Positions 24,216-38,593 of a stretch of 64,000 nucleotides of DNA are shown piece by piece. Below the pieces are notes generated by a model that had not been told where the DNA came from, made no database searches, and was given only the letters and a program-made list of their open reading frames with translations. Positions within the stretch are counted from its first letter, which is position 1. The number at the start of each line of letters is the position of its first letter. A program made the position numbers and the translations under genes. The DNA is from Eopsaltria australis (Eukaryota; Chordata; Aves; Passeriformes; Petroicidae): assembly GCA_034509425.1 (NCBI GenBank), contig JAVTVJ010000220.1, positions 3,107,501 to 3,171,500 of the forward strand. The letters are read 5' to 3'.

Positions 24216-25050
24216 GGCCGTGTGGGTTGTGTTATATTTCAGAGTGTGTTTCAAAGTAAATGTTTGTGAATGAACCAACAGTTGCCTGTGTAGTGAAACT
24301 GACACTGAAAGTGACAATATTGGGGCAGCTGGGGAAAGCCGCTTACAGCAGATTTTCTCGCAAAGGAGTAATACGAAGTTACTGTTTCCAGAACCAGCTG
24401 CAGTGTTTTCTGCAACTCCTGGTCGCCTTCACCTTTATGTCAGTCTAAAATGAAAGATACAGCTGATGAGACTGTTCTCCAAGTATAGTTTTACCGCATT
24501 GACCTCTATGAAAACAGAAAAACTTGCATTTTAAACAGAACTGATGGTTTAAAACTGTTTAGTGATAAAATAGGCTTACCTTTTGCTTGTGAGTGCACAC
24601 ATATGTATATTAATGAGATGACTGACAGTCACATGAATGTATTTTGAGATGAGAGAGGCCTGATTGGAGTTATCTGAGGCAGAGAGTTGATCAAACAGTT
24701 CAGTGTGGTGTGTTATAACCTGCAGAAAGCACAGCCTGAGTTATGGGGAATTCCTACCAGGAGGGTCACTGAGACATTTTCCACAACAGAGCCTCAGAGG
24801 ACAAAAGGTGTGGAGATTCCTGCAGGAGATTGACATTTGTGTTTTACAGTACCTTAACTACAATGTATTCCTAAAGGAAACACAGAAATTCTCCAAAACG
24901 CATCAAATTTCAGCGCACACGTGCACTTCACAGTTAAATAGTCACAGATAATTACTCTACCAGTGTAATTATAGTATGACTGTCTGTATATAAGACTAAC
25001 ATTTAATATTAAAAAAGGTTCTAACTACAGTTTGGTGGTTTCTGTTACAG
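23839..25050 (+). other. C7orf50: Probable C7orf50 intron 1
   Basis: It runs from the GTGCGT donor to the acceptor TTTCTGTTACAG at 25050. The first part is CpG island and the remainder is AT-rich, with nothing else recognised. The first-exon boundary is inferred from motif quality. Confidence 0.5.
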
Positions 25051-25214
25051 AACAGCATTTTAGAATGCCGAAAATGATTGTGGAAAAAAAAGAAAAGAAG
25101 ACGGAAAAAAAAGAAAAGAAGGCAGAAAAAAGAAAAAAGCTGAAGCAACATGTGGCCCAAAAGGACGAGCTGGAATTGGAAACTAAACCGAAGAAGAAGA
25201 AGCAAAAGCTGCAG
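25051..25214 (+). CDS. C7orf50: C7orf50, first coding exon (partial CDS, 50 codons from ATG 25065)
   Basis: The acceptor TTTCTGTTACAG is followed by 14 nt of 5' UTR and an ATG at 25065. The exon encodes exactly 50 codons to the donor CTGCAG|GTTTGG, ending in phase 0. The peptide starts MPKMIVEKKEKK and is dominated by Lys and Glu, with KKKKQKLQ at the end. This resembles the lysine-rich N-terminus of C7orf50, a small basic nucleolar protein of poorly known function that human studies link to ribosome biogenesis. Location, strand and the antisense GPER1 inside the following intron support the assignment. The donor is not optimal. The rest of the protein must lie beyond this window. An in-frame TAG directly precedes the ATG region in one upstream frame, so ATG 25065 is the sensible start. 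Confidence 0.65.
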
Positions 25215-28200
25215 GTTTGGGTCTTTGATTCAATACAAAGTGGGTTTGTTGGTGCTGCAGATTCTGTTCTGAGCCTCAGTTGGATTCAGTTGCAGTGTTT
25301 CCTTGGATGCAATATGCCTCGAGTGAAAGTTAAAAGATAAATTAAGCCAGATCTTGGTCCGATCACAGCAGGCAGAGAGGTGATCTGTGTTTGTTTTGAA
25401 CGTTTCTGTGAAGGGCAGGGAATGGATGTGGGTGAGAGGTGAACCCAGTGAGGAGCTGTCATATGGCAATCCCAGCACAGCTTCAGTCTTCATGTGATCC
25501 TGGGTGCCTGGGAAAACATGAAAGATGTTTTCTTGGAAATCCTCCTGGTTTTTGGACAGAATGTCAAGTGGCCAGAAGGTGTCAGCAGTCTCTTTGTATT
25601 CCTGAGTGTTTTATGAATTATTTTATGAGAGTGAAATTAGCAATCTCAGTATGTTACTTAAGTGGGAACTTGGAGCTGGAAGATTTTTTTCGTTTTTTTT
25701 TTTGTGATGGAATCTCCAGCATAAACAGGGCAATTCAATTCTGATGTTCTTAGTGGTTGCTGTGGAATGAGGATCAAAGAACTGTAAAGTAATTCAAGAA
25801 GTGGAGAGGGAAAGCAGTTTTTTTCCTCAGGAATTCTTGAGGATCACCCCAAGAAGCCGTGGTCTGAATTGTCTTATGTCTCCTGGTCTAACACAAAATA
25901 GATGTGAAAGCTGCTTGTTACTTCCTTTATCATGAGATGTATAGCTCAATAGAGCTCATATAACTAAAAATTTGTACTTATTTTGTTATTAGACTTTATT
26001 TGAGCTCATTGGTGAGAATATATTTGAAGAACTTTTGCATTCATAAGTGTCTCTAGGTATTACATTTAGAGTTTGGGAAGCTTAATATAAGAAAAGCCAA
26101 CCTATTGGCAGAGGCTGTTCAGAGGGCTGTATGTTTTTGCAGTTTTGAACTCAGCAGAAATGTTCCTAAGTAAGAAAAGACTGCATCTTTGTCAAAGCAA
26201 AAATAGGAAATCTTGTATTTATAGCTTAATAAGAAGGATGCTTCTCTTTTCCTTTGTATTATAGACTGTGGATTTGCAGGGCTAAAATTGAATTTGAGTG
26301 AAAATCATTTTCCAGAATAAAACAGTGTGAAATTGGAATGTCAAAATGGAAATTTTATTGCATGTGACAATCTGTATAATTTCATGCAGAACTGCCAAAT
26401 CAGGTGGGCTTCAAGCTCCTGGCAAGTAGGGCCTTTTTGGAGCATCTGATGTCCAGTGCTAAATTCTCAGAACACCCAAATGGCTTTTGTAGGCTGTGCA
26501 GGCTGTAGGACTGTGAAAGGAAGAGCAAAGAGTAAAGGAAAGAAGAATCCTTAATACTGTTAGGAGACACCACTAAGCACAACAGTTCTTGGAATCATAA
26601 AAGTTGATGCCAGTGGGTGGCTTGAACATGTATATAGTGAGTTTTAGGGAATGCCATAAAAGGTCCATGACGGGCCATTTCTTGGCATCAGTTTTATAAA
26701 CTGGAACTGTTGATAGCAGGGAAGTCTAAGTTAATAGACCACTTTTTTTGTTTGTTTGAAATGACTGTTGAGAATGAAAAATGTGGGGCAGCTCATTAAA
26801 CGCTTTTCCTTCAGAAGTGGTTAAAGTGAGTTAATTGCTTGGCAGTTTGATTGTTACTCAGTGTAAGTACTCCCAGTTTTGGGTGAAATGCTTGGTTATA
26901 AGGCATTTATGCTTTAAAGTGCTTTTGGTCATCAAACCTTGTCAGCATGAAAAGTGCAGCAGAAAACAAGGAAAAACTGCTCTGTGTGAACAGGAAGATC
27001 AGGAGGAACTCTGGGGCTCAGGCAGTGTGGGTGGTTTCAAGTAAGAAATTTAGAACAAAAATTAAGGCAACTGCTGAGAAGGTTTATTCTGCACCCTTAG
27101 TTTCTTTAATTTGATTTCGTGACTTTAAAATAAGCTGGAATTTTGCTAGATCTACAGGAATTCCTGAATCGTGGTGACTGGATTCTGATGAGCTGTGCTT
27201 GGCTTTCACTGCACTAACGGAATTAAAGAAAACACTTTCTGTCATTCTTAAAGTAAGGGTGGGTAGGCTGCAGTTTTTCTAAGAAGTCTCATATGTGGTG
27301 GAAAGAAGTCAAAGTTTTTGGTGGGATAGAGATTCATTGAGTCACTTTCCTGTGATTTACTTTTTTTTAATCAATTCTAGTGCAGCAAATTTAATCTCCA
27401 AAGTGGAAAATACAAATGTCCAATTGATTTTGTTATAGAGCTGGAGGCAAGCTGAGGTGTGTTTTCAGTGACTGGATTTGGTGTACACTGATCATTCCTA
27501 CAAGAAATTTGTTTCAAAAACTCTTACCAGCCTTAGATTAAAGCATTTTTCCTTGGAACAGCGTGACCTTTCAGAGTAATCTTGATGTTTTATTGATTTT
27601 CATCTACTCAATTTCTTCTGTTTACACTAAATAGTAATATGCAATTCAAGACCAATATGAATGTTTTTGTGAGTGATCTTAGACCCACACAGCTTTAAAT
27701 GAGACATCTCTAGTGCAGCTGAGTTTTAAAGTTTAATTCAGTTTTAAAACTTAATTCAGCCTTGTGGTTTTTCTGATTGATTTTCCTAATGTTACTGTTC
27801 TATTTACCTACTTGAAATATCACACATTTTAAACAGATTTTTTAAAAAATCACTGGACATTAGTTTTACAGGTTTTTAATGACTTTTGTAGTTTGCTAAC
27901 ATACTCATATGTTGAACTATCAGAATGTTTGAGTTCTTTCTTTCAAACTGTAACATAGGTGTGAAGAAAAGAGATTTAAAATGTGCCATCTAGACTGGTG
28001 GTTTGAAGCTGAATATTGGCTTCTTAGGTAGCAGCTCTTGATGGATCTTTTCTGACAAATTAATTTTGTTTCAATTCTCTGAAAAAAAAATTATTCACGG
28101 TATTGTTAATGTGTCATCTTGAAATAACAGAACCCTTAGAAGTGTTTCTTTGCAATTACCCCGGTTTTGCTTCTGATCACGGATTTCTCCAGCCTTCAAA

Positions 28201-31200
28201 CTTTCAGCTGCCTCAACGCCACAAAGCTCACTGGAACAGCAGTCCTGGCAGTTGCAGCTCTGTAGGTAGGGAGCAACATGTGGTTGCTTTGTTTCCCAGG
28301 GCTGTTTGAGTTCTGCCCAGAATGACCTCGCTGTGGCAGAGGATCTCATCATTTACAGGCAGATCTTGGTGCTGCAGTGCTGCTTGCAGAGCTGCTGCCT
28401 TTCTGCAGAACAGTAGGAAATTCTTGCAGAACAGAACATCTATTAGGCAAGACTCAAAATTCGTAATTCATGGAAAACAATATTAATTTCCTGTTCCTTC
28501 CTAATTTAGTCTAGTAAACATTGTAACTTCAAGGAAAATTACAGTGACTATGGGATGATCAATCTTTATAAATCAAATCCCCTTGTTCATGGCTGAAGGG
28601 TACTTTGGGTAATGCTCATACAGCCAGTGGGTGTTTCCTTGAACTTCCTTGTTATCTTCAGCATTGCAAGTGGTTGGAGGAGGAGGAATCAACATTTTCC
28701 TCAGCTAAAGGCAGGATCAGTGGGAAAGGAATTTAATTTTTGAGATTCCATACAGATACTACAAACAGTGGCAAATAAACAAGTAGCTCATGGTGTTTCT
28801 TTCATCAGAGGGTGCAGGTGCCCAAACAGTAAGATCTGTTTACTAAATGGAAAATGGCAGAATTTGTAAAGAAAGGGTTTTTCTCTTCAGGTTTTTGGAG
28901 GTTATCATAAAGAGCAATATAGAATTCTTAAGCTGCAAAGCAAACCACATAAAAAGAAGATTATTTAAAATCACTGCTTGTCGAAATGGAAAACATCATA
29001 AAATTATGTTTAAGCTATGGAGATAATCATTTTGGGCATGAGCTCGGAATAACTAGGAATGCTTCTTTGATATGATCTTAATGCTGCCTGTAATCAGGTA
29101 ACTGGGATAGTAATTTGAATGTTTAATGAGTACAAACCAGCCATTGGTGCAAACTGCTCCAGCAGATACTGTAAGGCAATCATCAGACAGTGTATTTATT
29201 TGTTTGACAACCCACTAATTCATCCCAAAGCCTGTTCTTGAAATAATGAGTTGAGGATGATTTGCAAACAAACTCAGTAATCCTTTATTGTTCCCTTAAT
29301 TTATTTTTCTAATTAATGGGAAGCTTATCTTGTAACCATCAAAATAACTTGGTTTATATTTTCCCATCCTAAAAAAATGCCATGAAGTTAACAATTTACT
29401 GTGATGTTACAGGATTTTATTCTGATTACCAGGCTACTGATACCAACTGTATCTTATATACATTAAAAGTATCTTTTGGATACTGTTTGCATTGCAATTC
29501 CACTGTCCACTCTTCCTGCACTTGTTTGGTTTTGCTGTACTTGCTTAATCTGCTGTTGTATGCATTAGTGCTATCTGACATTATTAATTTTTGTTCAAGG
29601 AATATGTAAAAAAAAAAAACCTTAAATATTGAAAAAAAACCCCAGGAAATAAATTCCAAAAAGTTAATTTTATTTAGTATAACTTCTAAAATATGAATCT
29701 CGTCTCGTACTGGTTTTTTTTTGACCAATTTTAAAGTATCTTTAACATGCAAATAGAGTTTTGTCCATGTTATGAAGAGAAGATGACATAATCTTTCATC
29801 TTCCCCCATCTCTCCATCTCCCCCTGTGCCTTGATGGAAAGATACATCAGCAGAAAGCAGTTTCCCAGTGATAAAGGGGGCTGGGAGCTATTTCTCAAAA
29901 TGGCCAAGTTAAATGTCAGGATGGATATTATTGTGCTGGGTTTTGTCAGGCTATAATTAAAATGCTGGGCCTGTTTCTCTTTGCTTTGGGCTACCTTTCA
30001 GTTGCATGTTTATTCTTGGGTTATTTGTTTGGGACTTTTTTTACTTGCTCAAAGAGACAAGTTTGCTGGCCCATTGGCTTCCTAGTGCCTCTCTGTGTAC
30101 TTGTAGGAAATAATTACAAAGCTCTAAATCCTGTGGCTTTTATGGCTTACTGTGTTACATCTTGCTCAGTTTATCTGCTTTCTTATCTATGCAATATTTC
30201 TCGAATTAGGAAAATTAAAAAAAAACCAACTAACCACAAAACAACAAACTTTGAGGGCAGCTGGTTATGGGACTGAAACATTTGTTTCCTGCTAACACTT
30301 CTTCATCAGAATATTGATAGAGTTGCTTCAAATTCTTTTATTAAATTAACCATACATTTATTTATTTTAAAAAAGGGGGTAAATTTAATTGTGACACCCA
30401 TGTAGTGTTTATAGAGAATAGAAGGTCTTTTGTAAACAGACATGTCTCAGAAGGTACAGAATCATGTCTGAAATATGGATATGCATAGATTAGGCTGAAT
30501 AATTTTACATTCCTTTGAAAATTATTTTTGTAATGGTACGAATAGATTTCCCAGGAAAGAGTATTCACAGCTGGGAAAACAGTTGCTACTTTGAAGATGG
30601 TTTTCCCAGGCGAAAGGCTCACGTCCCCAACTGCGTTTGGTATAAACAATATGTGGTGTATTTCTTACTTGTGTTTAAAGGAATTGTGCATTCTTCATTA
30701 CATATGAGCCAACAAGAGTTTCATGCTAATTCTGGGTATTTGCCTTAATCTGTATCCATTCAAAGTTAATTCCCTACTTTTATTAATAAAGACAGGGTAT
30801 TAAATTGATGGGGAGTTTGGTGGTGAAACACAACAGTCCCTTCTTTGCTGTTAAGAGGGGAAATTCTTCCTTCTCTTCTTGGAGCACGTACTTGCTGTTT
30901 CCTCTCAGCCCTCATTCTTTGCTTGCTGGTGAGACCTTCCTTGATGGTTCTTACTGGATTTCCAGTATAAATCCTTGCTTTCATGCCTTAGCTGCTAATT
31001 TCTTAACAAAATTGAAATTCAGGACAGGATTCCCACTTGTGGGTTGAATTTGTTGAGTGTTGAGTTGTTGAAGGAGCAAAGGCAAGGTCTGCTCGAGTGT
31101 GTCACCAGCTCCAGTCTGGTGAGAACACTGGTTTCTGCCCTTTTTCAATGATAATTTTATTCTGGTTCTGTATTGATGACTTCTAACTCCTCATAGAGAG

Positions 31201-34200
31201 AGGCATCATCAATGAAAATTGCTGGAAAGGGCCCAAATAGTTCAATATAGAAAACTTGGCACTAAGCCTCAAAATATGTGTAACTTCAGTTAAAAAAAAG
31301 TCCTATTAACATGTTTGAATTCACAGAATGCATTCACTTGGCAAGAAATTAACTTGTAAGCTTGAAAGGATGTTTGCTGCATTCTGATACAGGATAAAGA
31401 GCAGAGAAATGGGCATTCAAAGGCAATTATTCTTGACAGGGCTTGAAACTTGGAAGTGTGTATGGTATAATGTATTTATGCAGGCCTGATTCTTATGGAT
31501 TTGTTACTTCCTCTTTATTGCTCTTAGTACTGTTTTGTTAATGTTAATTTGTTCAAAAAAACCTAAAATGGCACTGATTTGGATATTTAAAATATGCTTA
31601 TTCTAAAAAGCAGCCCTGTCCTTGATGAAATACTGCTGCTTGTTTAAACAATGTGGGAGTCTAGCATAATGATTTTTATAAAATATGACTTTTTGTGTGT
31701 TGATGAAATAGATTCAAAAATTAAAAAAACGCCAATGTTTTGGCACAGATAAAAGGGGGTGATGGCTGCTTCCGTAGTATGAATGAGAAATGAGAAGTTT
31801 CCTCCTTCAAAATGCCTTTTGTGTTTAGATGCAATATTGTGAACGACATGAAAGATCAGTGTATATTTATGTATGTTAATAAATTACAGCGTAGATAAAA
31901 TGGCTCTTGGGTATTAGATCAAAGCCACGCAGATTAATAAATACTTGGGAAGTGCTTGTCTGTTACATCCAACAAGTAATTAGAACAGAAAATTAATCTT
32001 TTGACTTTTAGAACCTGCCTGAAATATCGAGGGTACAAGCATGAAGGTATTTGACAGGGGAACCAGACTCTGTCTTTGAATGCATTTACCTGTTTCTAAT
32101 TGAATCCCACAGGAGTTCTGTAGGACATCAAACGGAAGATCATCAACCAGTGTTTTATTAAATTTCTCAGCATTATCTTAATAATTTTCGTCTGTAAACC
32201 AGGCCATTGCAAACAGAATATACATGAGGGCAGACAGCTCTTTCTACCATCTCAGAGTTTGAAAGATGTCAAAGCTGTTCAGAGAATCTGCTGAGGGCTT
32301 AGAGCTGCAGCGCTTGAAAAGGAGCAGAGTGGTTATGTAAGGAGAAGAGAAAATCTGAAGTATCCGTGGAAAATCCATGCTTTTAGTAACTCATTCCACC
32401 CTACCTTTACATTATGGACTGAATCCTGAAGGGGAGTTATTCATCCTTGCCCACTTGTAAAATAACTAGGAGGTTACAGAATGGTTGCACTGAACTGTAA
32501 TACAGAGATCATTGAAATTGGTCATGGGCTTTTTGTGAACTTAGGAACCTTCATGCACCTCACTGGCTGATTCTTTTTTCAAATTACCTTTGGAATAGAC
32601 AAGCTTTTCCTATTCTGTTACAGAAGTCTCATCTTTCATAGCTTTCAAGCCTGTACTCCAAAGGCATCTTGTAATAAACTTGTGAGGTTGGTGGTTTGTA
32701 ATTGTAAAATTTACCATGCTTTCCTTAAACCATAGTTGTCTTCTTTACAAAGATTTGTCTAGATTAAGTAATTTAGAATAGGAGCAGCCAACTGTCCTGA
32801 TCCCATAGGTCTTGGAATAAAATCTCTGGCTAAGATCCAGAAAGTATCAATGGGAGTCAAGAAGAGCACAAACCAGCAGGGGAGAGGGGCAGTTTTCCAT
32901 GGGTCCTCATGGACCCCTTGATTTGGGCTGAGGATGCTCTTGGGTTCTGTGTGATCCAATGTTGGCTCCAGCAGCATCTCTGCCAGCAAGGCTGGGCTTC
33001 TGATCCCACAGCGTCCAACAGTGTCACCCATCATCAGGCAGCTCTAATTAGCATAAGAAAATAACATGTCATGTTTCTCACTGCTCTAGAGAATGAGCTT
33101 GTAATATCAGAAGTAATTATTCTCACTTGATGTCTTTGGAAGCCAAGCAAATTTATGAATTAAGTTCCCACACACATCACTGTCTGTATCTTTTTCCCAC
33201 CCTGACACTCAGTTGACAGGTGGATGTTTGGAATGCTATCACATTGTTTAAGTGAGCTCTTCCCTTGGTTTCTTTCTCAGTTTGCTGTGTGCATTTCACT
33301 CTGGAGCGCAAGAGTTAAAAGCTTTCTGTGGTCAGGTACAGACTATTTTTCTTTTGAAGTTCTGAATGGAGAGAGAATGAAAGGAAGAAAATCTTATTTG
33401 CCATTATATTACTGTTTCTATTGAGGGAATGCCTGGGAAAGGAAATATTTCTGCTGCTGAGGCAGAAAACAAATCTATCTCCAGCACTATTAGGCAATTC
33501 TACCACTGAGCTCTTTCTGTAAAAATCGCCTTAACTCCAATTCTAAGGATAATTTAGCAAAATCCTAATAATTTTCCTGTTTCTCTACTATGTCTTTTTT
33601 TTTCCCCACAGTTTTTTTAAAGTCCTTCCAGAAAACACATTCAATGCAATTTGAAAAGGTCTTAAACCTTTTCAGTGATTTTGCTTGCAGGTCAAGTGAA
33701 CTGGGACTTGTAAGCAAAGCTGCTGCTTTGGAAAGGCTTATCCTGCTGCATTAAATGTTTAATTTGAGAAGGTTGGGTTTTACTTTTTGGTAATGAACAG
33801 CTCAGTAGTTTAATTTAGAACTTTGAAATCTCTGTATATACCTGTAGCAGACTGTTTGAACAATGTGAGAAAACAGGTTGGAAACTTGGATATGGTTTTT
33901 ATTATGGGTGTTGAACAGTTTCAAAAGCCATTCTAAACACGCAGGTGACTTTATGAGACTCAGACAATCATCTTTATGTTTTGTAGTGGCATTTAGTGGA
34001 CACATGTAAAATAAATGAAATAGCATGTAAGAAGGGGAGTTGAAAGCAGAGCTGATCCTACACAGGCTGCAGTCCTGAGAGGGCATTGTTCTTGTGTTGG
34101 CACCTTGGATGGCTCAATATGCAGCTGTTTATTCTTAGCTCCTGCCTGTGTTATGCTGCCATGTGATGGAATGGAAGTCTAAAAGGAAACTCAAACCCAA

Positions 34201-34943
34201 GGGTTAAAAGTTTATTGTATTAAGTGTCACTGTGAAATAAATAGTTTGGACAATACTGTTGAAGAAAGGGCACCTAAATTATAAATATGAATGGAGGGTG
34301 TTCAGATTTTCATATCTGGTGTCTCTCTTTAAACCACAGACAGGGCATGTACCACAACCTCCCTGACAGCAGAGCTTAAGGAAATAGGGAAAGGTGTTCT
34401 GTGTGCATGTCATAAGTGACTTGTTCCCTATCTTATGTTGTTGCAGTTTTAACATTAAAAAAAGGACAAATAAACAATTAATTTGGCCCTGTGCTCTTTT
34501 GTGATGAAAACTTTAAATATTTGTCTGATGGTCTGAATGGTTAAGGTAAGACTTAGAGTGAAAGGGAAGGATACTGTCCCTTAAATTCAAATCAAGCCCT
34601 TATCTTCATTGTTTTCAATCAAAATCAAATTAATTCATTGGCTCACCTTCATGAGTAGCTATTAAAATTCAAACCTGCTTCTTCATACACTCACTTGTTT
34701 TTAGTTATGCAGAAACAAGTTCCAGTGGAATTAATGATAATCAGGGTTGAACCTGACATGCTTTTACTTACGGTAAACCACTCTTTAACACATTTTTTAT
34801 GTGACAATCCTAACTATTTAAAATTGTCCAGACAACCTTTTCCCTTTTGCAATCTTAATAAACAGCTGAGAGAATACAAGAAAATCCTTACACGGGAAAA
34901 AATTCAGTAATACTCTAACACAACTTGATGGCTGGAAAAAAGA
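25215..34943 (+). other. C7orf50: C7orf50 large intron, first part
   Basis: AT-rich, with no recognisable repeat, RNA gene or exon. A 104-codon hydrophobic frame at 29962-30276 is T-rich and judged to be chance. Scattered poly-A/T runs are the only structure. Confidence 0.55.
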
Positions 34944-35252
34944 TTAGAGCCTGCACTGTACAGGCAGTGAATTTTGTTTGAAACACAGATACTTAGTCTG
35001 AAATTTTACAAGCATTTTCTTGTCAAACTTTGTGCTCAATTTTTTCTGGAGCTTTTGAAGAGAGAGGTGACTTTTCTTGCATTTTGCCCATGTTATGTCA
35101 AAGCCTTGCACGGAATCTGGGATCGCCTGACTCATTGATTCAAATTCTCTGTCACATGCCCTCCCATCTGTAATGCTTTTCATAAATGAATCAAGCTTTA
35201 TCTTTAGACTGACCGACTTTGCATTTTCGAGAGGTGGATGTTGTGTCTGCAC
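34944..35252 (-). other. Unexplained open, non-repetitive block within the intron
   Basis: A 102-codon minus-strand frame with polar, Lys/Ser/Gln-rich content, including FDITWAKCKKSHLSLQKLQ. The underlying DNA is unlike simple AT-rich intron. I recognise no family, and no good acceptor-donor pair is evident. It could be a conserved element, an eroded gene copy or chance. Confidence 0.2.
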
Positions 35253-38200
35253 AGTTGGTATTTAGTGTATCTCCTAAAACCGTTAAAAGAATGCCAAGTT
35301 ACAGCATGTCTTTAACATGTTAAAGATGTCTCACATAACTCTCTTTCTCTTATCTTTTTACACAACTGAGGGAAGCCTGCTGCTTTCAGTTGCATCAGGT
35401 CCAGATTGGTGCTCGTTTGTGCTGTTTGCATTTATTTTGTTTCTAGATACTCAGTTATACCCTGTGCATTCAAGGCATTCCTGTGCTAAGGTATTATTTT
35501 CAAAAGCAGTTAATGGTTTCAGGGATTTTTTGATTATTCCCCCTCTCCTCTTTTCTGTGAGCTTTTCCTAATACTGGACTTTTCGTGTCTCGAAGCTTGA
35601 TATAGGCTGTCCTAGCAAAGATTGTAAGCAACTGTGGTAAACAGTTTTTAAAATCTCATAGTTGTCATCAGTCCAGTGTTTTAGAGAGGCATATGGTATC
35701 CTTTCCTTTAATTAAACAATTAAACAATTTGTGAGAGACCAGAGAAAAAAGGGAAGGAGTTGTGTCAAAATTCTTGCTCCCATTCCCTTTTTCCTCTATT
35801 CCCTAGAAAAGATTTTATTTACTGATGATTATGCTCTTTGAAATTAAAGAAAATGACACATCAACCTGAGATCTTTTTGGTGCATGGATAAACCACAGTA
35901 GTGAGTTATTTCAAGATGATGGCTTGCAGAAAGCATGTTGTGTACATAAACACATGGAAGTTGTATGACATTTCTGTAAATATTACTTTGTACAGAGTTA
36001 CTGTTTAAAAACAAAAGCTTTGGGAATAAGTGTGCAGTTTTTTCAGCTGGGAGAATGCTTTGCATTTAAAGTAAGAAGTATGTTTAAATTTAGTAATTTC
36101 AGGCACGGTTCAACAGCCTGTCCCAAAATATCAGCAGCAGGGAATCATCAGGTATTTTAGGTTTGTAATTTGGCTTTAAACATGCAATAGGTTGTTTTGG
36201 ATTGAGTAAATATTGTTTTCATAATGCTATAGTAATCTGATCTTTTCTAGATTTCACTGTATATTACTGAATGTGACCACTTAGAAACAAACTACTTTGG
36301 AGGATGCGTGAGCAGGCATTTGCTATTGCTGTTTGTTTATTATTGTAAGCTTCTGCACAAAGACTTTCTTGATTTGCATTCTGCAGGGATAGTAGAAAGG
36401 CCTCTACCATAGCCTTGATCAAAAACATGATCCTTGTATTGGAAGGAAGGAGAAGGGGAAAGGATCTTATTCCTATAAAACCAAAATAAGCAAGAACTAC
36501 AGTTGGGAAAGTGTATTCCTGTAACCCCAAATAAGTTATTTATTCATGGCAAGTGTCAGGATTGCACAAGCCTAATAAATCTGTAAGCTCAAGATGTGTC
36601 TTACTCAGAATTGCATTGCCAAGACAATTTTCCCCTTCTTCAGCTGGGTGTTGTCCCAAATAGCCATTTTTGATGGTGTGATTGATGTCTATTGGCAGTC
36701 CATAGGACCTGAGTAATTGTGGCTAATTCCAAAAGGGAAAATACTGAGGAAAAAGGGCTGTATGTGATGCAGCACAATGGTGGCAGATGACTTGCTGCGT
36801 GTTTTTTAGTAACTTGTATTATGCTCTTTCTTGAGAGGAGATACATTTGATGTTCTATGGGGAAGATGGGACTAATCACATTTTTCGTTAGACTGTGATT
36901 AGCAATCACTTGCAAATAATCTGCATTTGCCTCAGGCTCCACCCTGCAGTTCCTGCTGGAGCTGCAGGAATATCCAGCTATCTATTTCAAATTCAGCCAT
37001 CATCGTCTTGTGGCCTTTTTGTTTGTAGGTCACGTCTTTTGTGGCCAAAACTTCCACTAGGAAACTCGAGGTATTTCATGAGAAATATGAGTGGAATCAT
37101 CGTTTTCACTGTTTTCTTTATTGCTTTAGTAGCTTTAGTAGTCGTTTTAAAGGTATACATTTAAAAATCCTTTAAAATCTGTTATTGTGTGAATTAATTC
37201 ATATATGTTATTTGGAAATAGGACAGAGCATCTTATTCTGCTGAGTTCTGCTGCTTCAGTCAGTAAGCACAGAAGTGAAATGAGTTTGTTCACTTGAGAG
37301 ATGCAGCAAGTGATGTTTTAATGATCTTGCACACTAATCTCTAGGAACTTTATGGCTTCCTCTGAACAAGTAGAGGAGTAATGTGTGCTAAACATCAATC
37401 AGATTTAAAACCCAATTATTTTCTAGAAGAAAAGAAACACTGTTATTTTCCAGTAAGTGGTGCTGTCATTTGTTTGCTTGGTATAATTAATCCTCAAATG
37501 ATCAAAGCATCCAAAATGCATCTCATGGTCTTGAAAGGCCGGGGGTTTCTGGAGATGGGATGGGTGTGCACAAAGTTCAGTTCTGATAATCACTAATCAT
37601 GCTTTCCATTACATAAGTTCTTCCCTTCTAAAAATGGTGGTTCCTGTCACTGTCATAAGCAATATCTACACAATATCTACAATATCTTCTGCAGACAGTG
37701 ACACTTCCTTAAAAATCACAGCATTTTATTCTGGCAATCAAAACAGACTCTGTGAATGTGAAGAGATCTTGTGTAATGTGCACTCAAATCTGAAGGCAGG
37801 TGTGAATGTACACGGTGTTGGTGCACTGGTGTTTTTGACAAAAGGGCCAATATGTTTTTTCTGAGAGAGATCATCTGGGTCAATCCTTAAAAGACAGAAT
37901 GAAGCATTATATTTTGCTTCTGTGAAGTTCTTTGAGATGAGCACTATGGTTACAGATGATTTTGGTTTTGATCAAGTACTGATGTAAACTGTAGATTACA
38001 TTTAGGAGACAAAAACTCATCGCTATGCTTGATTATATTAAGATTGAAAAAACTTAATCATGGAAGACATGCTAGAATACAGTGACGATAGTACCATGTA
38101 GTTCTTGTAAGCAAAGTCATTCATCTTAACATGTTTGGGTGAAAAAAAAATCAATGTTTTCTGCAGCTCCACATCAATATGTTGTAATGATTTTTCCTCA

Positions 38201-38480
38201 CTGTTATGGCAGCTTCATTATTTCAGTGGAAGTACCTTACATACACCAGCGAAGTATCATCTCTGATAATCAGATTACATCTAGAGTCTTCCTAAGTTGA
38301 TAAAATTTTCTCTTATATTGTCATTCATACACGTATAATACAAAATAAAGCTTCTTCAGTGCTCAGCTTTTAATAATCCTGTTCATAATTAAATATAAAT
38401 CTGACTAAAACATATTCTTCTACATTAAAGTCTTGTCATAAAAACATTTTGAATATAAACCTTCAATACTCAGTAGAGCG
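35253..38480 (+). other. C7orf50: C7orf50 intron between the 35.2 kb block and GPER1
   Basis: AT-rich intronic DNA. A small imperfect direct repeat (CAATATCTACA units) lies at about 37661-37687. Nothing else was recognised. Confidence 0.55.
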
Positions 38481-38485
38481 ATACA

Positions 38486-38507
38486 ATATATATATATACA
38501 CACACAA
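38486..38507 (+). repeat. (TA)n/(CA)n microsatellite near the GPER1 3' end
   Basis: A short TATATATATATA run changes directly to ACACACACA. It lies about 90 bp past the GPER1 stop, probably in the 3' UTR or just beyond it. Confidence 0.85.
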
Positions 38508-38593
38508 ATGCACTTTTTTTCCTGTTAGTAGCAAGCATTTTGTTCACTATTTGCACAACTTCACAGTCATATGTTTTATACAGTGACACTAAA

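Noticed and set aside
29962..30276. 104-codon hydrophobic frame resembling a small multi-pass membrane protein
   Set aside because: T-rich DNA gives Leu/Phe/Val-rich translations by chance. There is no promoter, polyA or family evidence.
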